From: Sitta carolinensis
Lineage: Eukaryota > Chordata > Aves > Passeriformes > Sittidae
Length of the DNA stretch: 64,000 nt
Direction: 5' to 3'
Assembly: GCA_032173965.1 (NCBI GenBank)
Contig: CM063284.1
Span: 102,858,410 to 102,922,409 of the forward strand
Part shown: piece after piece, positions 40,201 to 49,200 of the stretch
Position numbering within the stretch: the stretch's first letter is position 1
Layout of the letters: each line of letters opens with the position of its first letter
The notes under the pieces: generated by a model
Told to the model about the DNA's origin: nothing
Seen by the model: only the letters and a program-made list of their open reading frames with translations
Database searches by the model: none
Made by a program: the position numbers and the translations under genes

Positions 40201-43200
40201 ATCACGAACAATGGATATATTGAGTTGGTACCTAAGTCCTTAAGTCCAGAGTCAGAATTGATGGCAACTTTTGCTACAAAGAACAGCAGTGGCATCATCC
40301 TTGCTGGACTCAGCAGGGGACTGGAAAAGCGACAACGAAGACAAGCACACTTGGCAAGTACTAGAAACAAAGATGTTTTGGGGATCATTTTTGCCATTTT
40401 TTATCTTGTAAAATCAAGTCACGTAATATCAAGGTTGCTATATATATTGAGAATCTGATGGACAGCTGGAGATTCTAGAATCCAAAGAGGAAATCTTACT
40501 ATTTCCTGCTCTAAGAGAAGGAGTGTGTGTGTGTGTGTTTGTGTGTGTGTGTTTAAAATCCCTACTGCACTTTACCTAGAGTTATTTTGACCAGAGAAAT
40601 GTCCAGCATTTGTGTTTGCTGTTAGAAGACCTTGCACTCTGAGAGGTACCAATATAGTTCCTACTAGTCTTTGTGTTTCATTAAAAGGTTTGAAACAAGT
40701 TTCGAGGTAAATTTTTCCCATGTTTGTTCTATTTAACCATTGAATGAGTGTCTGAAAATTGAGCTACAGTTAAAAATGAATCCTCTGATTAAATTTACAG
40801 CCCTTCTTTTCCATCATGCTGATTGATGGTCATCTTGCAGTGCATGTTAATGCTGGAGATAGAGCAAGTACTAGGAAAGTAGTTCTTCAGTCTGCTAATG
40901 GAACATACAGTGATGGACAAGAACATTCTGTCATCCTAATTCGGAATAAGAGGTACCTGTGACTGCAAAGAATACTACCTGTTTAATTATTGTGTGTTGT
41001 TGTCAGTTCACTGCACTCTCTGAGGAATTGCCTTTGCTAGCTTATTAGGTGGGATAATCAGGGCTGTGTTTTTCTGCTGTCAATGCAGATGTTCTGATTT
41101 ACATGGTAATTGTATACAGCATACAGCCACTGATAGAGGTGTAGCTAAAAGCTCTCAAAATCTCTAGAACAGCTTGGGGCACTTGAGTACAAGCATATTA
41201 AATAGTATTAGAAAAAAAGATACACAGCTATCAAAATAATTTAGATACTTGACAAAACTTTGCATTTTAAAAATCATCAAAAGAAGGGCTTCCCATTTTA
41301 AGACATTGAAAGGATTATCAAAGTGATAGAATCTTTATTTATTAGAAAAGGACGTTTTTGAGGCTGATAGGAATGCTTTTCATCTGAAAATGACTTTCTA
41401 AGACCTTGTTGAATGTTTTCCCTACTTTATCTTTTTCAGGATCATAACTGTACAGGTGGATGAAAATAAACCTGCAGAATTGAGGCTTGGTTCAGCAGCA
41501 GAAAATAGCCCCATTAATATTTCCAACTTCTATGCTGGTGGCATTCCAGCAGGAGAGGGCATCCTAGGGCTAAAATTGGCTGGCTCCTTTCATGGCTGTA
41601 TCAGCAACCTTATTTTTAACAAGGAGTAAGTCAGAAGGGTATCTGCCTTGTTTTGGAAAACCATGTATAATAATTGTTAAAAGTAGTTTGTGATCTCTTC
41701 AATGACACTTCTCTTTGCCTGGTTTATAACACAAAATATGCATGATACTCATGATTTGGGTATTATAACAGCCAGAAAATGGATATTACCAGCTGTATTT
41801 CTAATTAGTATTAAAAATGTCTTTAATGTTTATGGAGATGCTGCACAAAGCACAACTTTCTCTACTATAGTTTGATCTGCAGTGACAGACAGAATTGTTT
41901 TCTAAAAACATTGTAGGTTTATATTGTTCTATGGACAGATTATTTGCCACTTTTCAATCTGTGTCACAGATGCCACTTCTTTCCTTTTCTCATGATACTA
42001 CTGAAAAGCCTTGTAAAATACTCTCCTTCTGCTTTGGAAATAAACACAAATGCACCTCTTAAAATGTTTCGATTTTTTTTTTTTTTAAATATAGATTTTT
42101 ATATTTCACCACTTCCATGAAGTATGAACATGTGAATATGGACAGCTGCTTTCTGTCAGAGAAGCCTAAACCAGCTGTACAGCCATCAGACATTGTGCTT
42201 CAACCTGAACTTCAGGCTTTACCAGTTCCCCTGAGACCTCTCACAGATATAAAAAAAGTACGTATTGCAACAAAGCTCTGTTGCCCCCTCATTAGTTCCT
42301 TTCTTTGTGGAGAATTTTCAAATTATAGACTGAGTATATTTGCTTCCTCTGCAGTATGGAATGGTTCAATGGATGTTGATTTGAAATTATTTTTTCCTAT
42401 AGGAAAACTGATACTAACCTTTGTAGCAGCCTGTTGGCCTTTTGGAATGGAAATGTAGTTAGCTTTATCACTCTTCAGGCAGCAGCAGCAACAGCAACAG
42501 TGGAATGATAATCTCCCAACAGAAGGACTTGACAGTAACTATTATCTTCAGTGTATTCCTGCCAAAGGGACTCTGTGCTCAGATTTGCATTAGCTGTCCA
42601 GTTCTGCATTCACATTTTCCTGGTCACACACCTGCAGTCTCTGCTCTGTGTCAGAGAGGAGGCACAAAGCACTTGAGAGACACACAGTGTCTGAATGCAG
42701 CCTGCATGGCACCTGTTTCCTCTCACACAGTCCCTGTTCCCAAGAGAGAAGGCAGCATTACTTCTCTCCTCCTGCAGCTGCACATCTTTATAATGAAGGG
42801 TTTCCAAAGCAGAAGGAGAAACCATTTTCCTGTGGCAACAGAAAGCAAGATTTTATACATTTGATTTTATAAAAGAGCAAGATTTCATACATGCATTATT
42901 TTATGCATTATAAAAAGAAGTAAGTCGTCCTTTTTAGAACTAATGGATAGTTTTGGCTCATACTCTGTTACTCAGCTCTCCATACTGCAAATCACAACAA
43001 AAATGTGTGTCCTCATAAAATGGAAAAATATTTCCACCAAACCTAGAAGATTTTCACATTGAAATTGTACTTCCAGCATTAGTTATCAAAGGGGCTATCG
43101 ATTAATACAAAAAGTGAATTGAATATGTCTCAAACTGCAAACATTTCTCAATAGACAAGGCCAGTGCTGTCTACAAGACATAGCTAAATCATTAGAACTA

Positions 43201-46200
43201 GTTCTTTTTGAGCCTGATGATAGGTTGGAATATTGTGAGTTTAGTTAATTGATGTTTTGCTCAATACTTTGTGATCATCTTGTGGCTCCATTTTGCTTCT
43301 TACAAAGCTCTGTGCAGGCACATTGTCATTCAACAGTTGCTGGGCAGCACCTGCCACTATCCTCCTCAATAAAGTCCTTTCATTAACAGGTAGTTTGTGC
43401 AAAAGATGAGCTGCCTGATCATGTTCAAGGTGCCCATCAGTTTGGACTTGCCAAAGGCAGCCACTTGACTCTGCTCTTCAATCAGTCTGCTGTCAGGAAG
43501 AAGTGAGTACATCCTGAATTACACATGCACACCATGTTATTTTGTATTGAGCTGCAAGAAGTGCAGTGATGGTTTTCATGATTGATCACTGCGCTGCCAG
43601 CTTTGAACATGGCCCTCACTTCAGGTTTCTGTGCACTCCTCATGGAAGAAAGTATCATATCCCAGGTTAATGATCATGAGTTTAGCAACTCATGGTCAGA
43701 GTTCTGCATTTTTTTCCTCTCAGACTTGAGTCTCACTGTACGTTCTGTAAGTACTTTCATTTCTTTTTTCCACATACAGAGTTCACATCTGGTTCCTTTG
43801 TCTGATGCAGGTGACATCTCACCCTCTCCTCTATTTTCTGCAAGTGCACCTCCCATGTTTGAAGGTGCACTTGAAGGACACAAGAATACTGAGAGGAATC
43901 ATTTTGTTGAGACCTTATGTGTGATAGCCTCTCTGTCTCTTTTACTTGTTTGAGAGGCTCCCAACAAGGTCCCTGTCACACAGCCTGCAAGTCACTTGTA
44001 TGTGCTTCTTTCATCTCAGGAAGTTTCTGCAGGCTTTGAGAAAAGTGTTTTTTCCTTCCAGCCCTTCTGTTACAGCTTCTGAGCAAAGGACATTGCAGAG
44101 GATTGATGCCATGTAGTCTGAAACTGGTGTTTCCATAATAAATGGCTTATTCATCTCCTCTACCTTTTAAGCCTCCCTCTGTTCTCAGTCTGCCCATAAT
44201 AACCCAGCAAGCTTGGCTAATAGTAATGGATGCCATAAAGTTATCCTGGAATGGGTTCCTTTCTTGGGGCAATAAGCTAGCCTGCAGTCACAAACAGCTG
44301 AGCGTGTCCCTCTTAAAGTTCATCTCACTCTTTGACAAGCACTTTTTCTACTTCTGATAGGTACAGCACTGATTTCCATTATGAAACAAATACATTATAA
44401 CTCTTGCTTTCTTAGAATCATGGCAAATTCCACTTTTCTGGCCTTTGTAATAATAAATCTCCTTTCCTAATGATATATTGGATCAGGCTCTTCTCTGTGT
44501 CCAGAAAAGCTTTTCATCACTGCAGAAGAAATATCTTTCAGTAACACTGAATTTTTATTGTCTAGACTTTCCGTCCAGCTGAATCTCAGAACCTTTGCCT
44601 CCAGTGGCCTGATTTACTACATGGCTCACCAAAACCAGGTTGATTATGCAGCCCTACAGCTTTATGGGGGACAGCTCCATTTCTCATTTGATTTAGGCAA
44701 AGGAAAAGCAGTAGCTCTTCACCCTGCTGTTGTCAGTGATGGAAAATGGCATACGGTAGGTGGTCGCCAATCTTGTGCTCCATTTTCTCTTCCCTGGAGG
44801 TACTGGTATGGATTTTGCTTGCCTTTTCTGTATACTTTCTGTGTTGCAAAAACAAACTGGTTCTAACCCAATCATGAAGTCATTCAGAAAAATTTTATTT
44901 GATACTTATTTCCTTTTAAAATTGTCATTAATTGTACATAAAATCCATCTTCCAACTACTGTCAAGTATCTCAAACTATTTACAAATTAGATAGTTTACC
45001 AACTGTGTAGCAATGGTCATCTTCAACAGAGAAGGACCTAACAGAGAGGTGTAAAAAATCTGACCTTTTCCACAGACAGCTTTCAATGCATTATATCACC
45101 AAAGACCTGTGTGACAGGGTGACAGAGATTTGTGGGTGCACAGTTTATCTTTTCTCCCACTTACTGCTTTTTACCTGAGCATGTCACAGCAGCTAGTCAC
45201 AACAGAGCAGGACTGTCTCTCCTTCCCTTGGTTGAAGCAACATGAGAAAGGGGGACATTTGAAATGAATGGAGGACTTGTCTTAAGTAGAGCTGAGGAGG
45301 AAATATGTCTACAGCTTGGAAGTGTCACATAGCACTCAGGGCCTCCTGCACAAAGATTGCATCAGTCTCTATTGGCCCAGTTCCTCGGAGCAACCCACCC
45401 ACTACTGGCTCTGGCTGTCTGTGTGAGAAGTGATTGTGATGTTTGCAGAAGTCTTAGAAGCAGCTCTGAGGATATCACTTTTCCTAAAGGCAGGTGAGGA
45501 TGACAATATTCATCCTGCTAAGCTTCCCCTCCCTTTTCCATATGTGAAGCCTTCACACTAGGAAGTGACTTCTGTGGGACAAAGTGATTGATGACACAAA
45601 GCTGCCAGGTGCTAGGTGCCTTGAGAATCAGCAGAGTTCTTTTTGCTTTTCATAAATAATCAGCAGAAGAAAAAAACAGCAAAAATTAACATGAAGAAAG
45701 GAAATGTGAACTTCTGTCAGAGATATCACAGTTGAGCTCTGCTGCCTACCCTGAAAGGAAGAACACTCCAGGGCTTACAGCTGCATGTTTAAAATTACAC
45801 ATAATAACATAAAACTCATACTGTCACTATCCACATTTTGAGACCTGAACAGATTCTATACGAGAGCTGACCTATCTTTACTACCCTGGACATAAAGCAG
45901 GAACTTCAACCTTCTTCAGAGATTAAAGCTGAGTCACACTGCTTCCCAGCTGGGGGTGATCATTGCAGTCCCTCTGCAATCAATGCAAACTAATATGTTT
46001 TGCTACTGAAAGAAGCACCACTTCCTTTCATTCCCTGCCCTCTGCTCATACCACCCTGCTTTACTCCTTTATCTCCTTACCGGCCCAAATGTTCATGAAA
46101 ATTCATGTTGAATCTAGTCATGATTCTGAGTGGGGCTAAAAGTAAATAGAGAAGAATAAATGGCTAGCTGACTTCCCTCAACCACATGTGAGTAATTGTT

Positions 46201-49200
46201 TTAGGGCAAGGCAGGCATAAAGATGTGAGTGGACAAGATGGACAGAACTGGAAAGCTTTTTGGTCACAGCAAACATAGCACTGCTTATCATAAAATGACA
46301 GCATAGGAACGTGCAGGTCAGGAAGCTGAGATGGTTCAGCTGTTGGGCAGCACAGTAATTGCAGGAGGCCAGCACAGAACGCCTTTCTCCTTGCTCACTG
46401 ACATACCCATACACTAAGGCAATAAACCAGTGATTTAAAGAAATAATAAACCACTGAAAACCTTAGGCAGGACAGTATGAAATCACTGTGAGCCCTTGGG
46501 AAGGCAAGAAAGCTGTTTAACTGCTCTGTTGCATGCAGAAATGGTCTCAGCCTCTGGAATAATTTCAAGAGGATGCCTCAGAACAGATTGTCAAAGCAAT
46601 TGAACCACTAAACAATTGTCTTGCTTATTTCTAGAGCAAATGATGACTAGGTAACAAATTTAGCTTGCTCGTTTATGTTTGCATGCTTCCCTTTTTTCCA
46701 GGTGAAGATGGAATATGTTAAAAGAAAAGGCACAATCATTGTGGATGAACAGGAATTGGTAGCAGTCAATGCTCTGGGAGATGGTAGCACCTTGGATGTG
46801 GAAGGGAAGCTCTATGTGGGAGGACTCCCCTTAGACTACGTGTCAAAGAACCTTGGGAATGTAAGAAGGTTTGGGGTTGGGGGCGTGTCTCTGGCTTTTT
46901 GCAAGTCTAGAATGTGCATAATGTAGCAAACCCATCTAATTCAGCATCCTGTCTCTAACAGGCTTAAAAGAGGTACTTAGGAAAAGAAGCAACAAGGAAA
47001 GTAATGACCCTTTACCAGATAAATCTTTTTAGCTTTCTATGACTAAATGTCTCCAGCTACAGCTTATATCCTTGCCTGTTAGTAATAGCCCTTAACAGCA
47101 TTTTTTAATTCTGTTTCTCTGCTAAAAATGGATAAAACTATAAATTCCTTTCTTTCACAGTATAAGATAAAAACATGACCTACAATCTCAGACATTTTGG
47201 TACCTGAGTCCTATTGCATTCAGACAGAAATTATGTGCCTTAAATATCCGTGGAAGTCTGGGTTTATCTGTCTTTAGATTAAAGCAAATTTTTAATGCAT
47301 GCTTTTAGAGGGTAGGTTTTTGTCACCTTCCTCCTTGTGCAACCCATTACATCAACAAGGATTCTGGCGATGATGATAGTGCTCCTCATAGAATTGTAGA
47401 ATGTCCTGATTTGGAAGGGATCCTCAAGGATCATCCAACTCCTGGCTCTGCACAAGACACTCCAAGAATCACACCTTGTGCCTGGCAGCATTGTCCAAAT
47501 GCTTCTTGAACTCTGTCAGGGTGGTGCTGTGACCAATACCCTGGTGAGCCTGTTCCAGTGCCCAGCCACCCTCTGAAGTAATTCAGATGATTCTTTTTGA
47601 TGAAGAGAACTTGCAAAATGTCCCACAAAAATCTTGATTACTCATTAATTTGCTGAAGCATGTTTGGAATGATTTTACTGTTGGGCATATCCCTGCTCAC
47701 AGTCTAGCAAATACAGTTCTTTCTGTATCCTCTATTTATAACAGTGTATCCTCTGCTTCTAAACTATTTGATTTTAACTCTAAGACATTATATACCTTAT
47801 ATAATTATATGTAATAATAGAAATTTAATTACTTAAATATTTTAGATTCTGCTGTGAATCTAAATGTTCAGATAATATTCGATCTACAAATAAGGTCAGG
47901 TGAATCCCTAAGAGACCATTGCAACAGATTATACTAAACATTGTCTCTTATGTTTCCATATGCTTAGGTTACTCACAGTATTCCTGCCTGCATTGGTAGC
48001 ATGACAATTAATGGCAAACAGCTGGAAAATGAGAGTCCTGTCTCTATCTTTGCTGTGAATAAATGCTATGAAACAGTGCAGGATGGTACTTTCTTTGATG
48101 GAAGTGGCTTTGCTGCTCTTGGTAAGTGTCATTAAATGAAAACAGTGCCTTACTGAATTAATATTAATGAAAACATACTCCTTTTAGGTCTTACTGGAAT
48201 TGTGTGTAATTAACTGACTCCTCACACAGTGAGTGCATGCCCTGCATATGGATTTCTAACTGAGTCCCTTTACACCATTCCTCCAAAAGTGGTCATTTCT
48301 GCAAAGGCCTATCTTGAACAAATAAAAGAGGTAATGATTTTAGCACTGGGAAAGAAATGAACTACATCTTTCTTTAGCTAAGAATATCCATGTTCATGAT
48401 GCTAAGGTCTGCTAAAGAATATGAAGAGAAAAGACTTGTGAAGTAGCATGAAGGATTACACTTGTGCTCTTTACTGTTTCTTTCAAATGAGATAAAATGG
48501 ATTAAATCTGAATTAATGAAAAAAATTATTTGGGAATTTTATCTTTTCCTGTAAAAAATAGGAATTATGACTTTGGAAAACTTATTTTCTAGAGGTTCTG
48601 CAAGGTCATAGGCCAGCAGCATAATTAACAAGATTTTTTTAGACCTTTTAATGGTAATGTATATATTTAACTTTGTACTGTGGGTTGCAAGTCCTCTGCT
48701 AGAAGCTTCTAACGTCTTTTCAGTCAGAGAAGGCTACAAAGTGCGGTCTGACGTGAACATCAGCCTGGAGTTCCGTACAACAGCGGTGCACGGGGCTCTT
48801 CTCGGGGTCAGCAGTGCCAAGGTTGACGCCATTGGACTGGAAATTGTACATGGAAAGGTATGCTGCCCTGTGCAGGCACACTGATTTCACGAGGCTGGTT
48901 TGAAACTGGGAGGCTAAAACTCTTGGAAGGCATGAAATACACACCAGTGGAGTGTGATGGAGGCAATTTTCCACAGAACAAATACGGGACAGACTTTGTC
49001 TCAAGGTTTCTCTTTGCCATCACATGATAAAATGTGCGACTAGCAGAAGTCACTGGAACTTTTGGGATTTTTAATTAGTGTAATTTATGTTAGTGTGTAG
49101 CCACTCTGACCTCCTGTACTACATCCCCTGTTAGACCAAATATATATCTTTTTTATTGCTTAAAACTTCTTCGGCTGTAAAGCTATCCTGGTCCTTGAGA

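Noticed and set aside
42505..42864. 119-residue + strand open frame in an intron
   Set aside because: No similarity that I recognise and not flanked by usable splice sites in phase.
43582..43953. 123-residue + strand open frame between LG4 exons
   Set aside because: No domain, no splice sites, biased composition; intronic chance frame.
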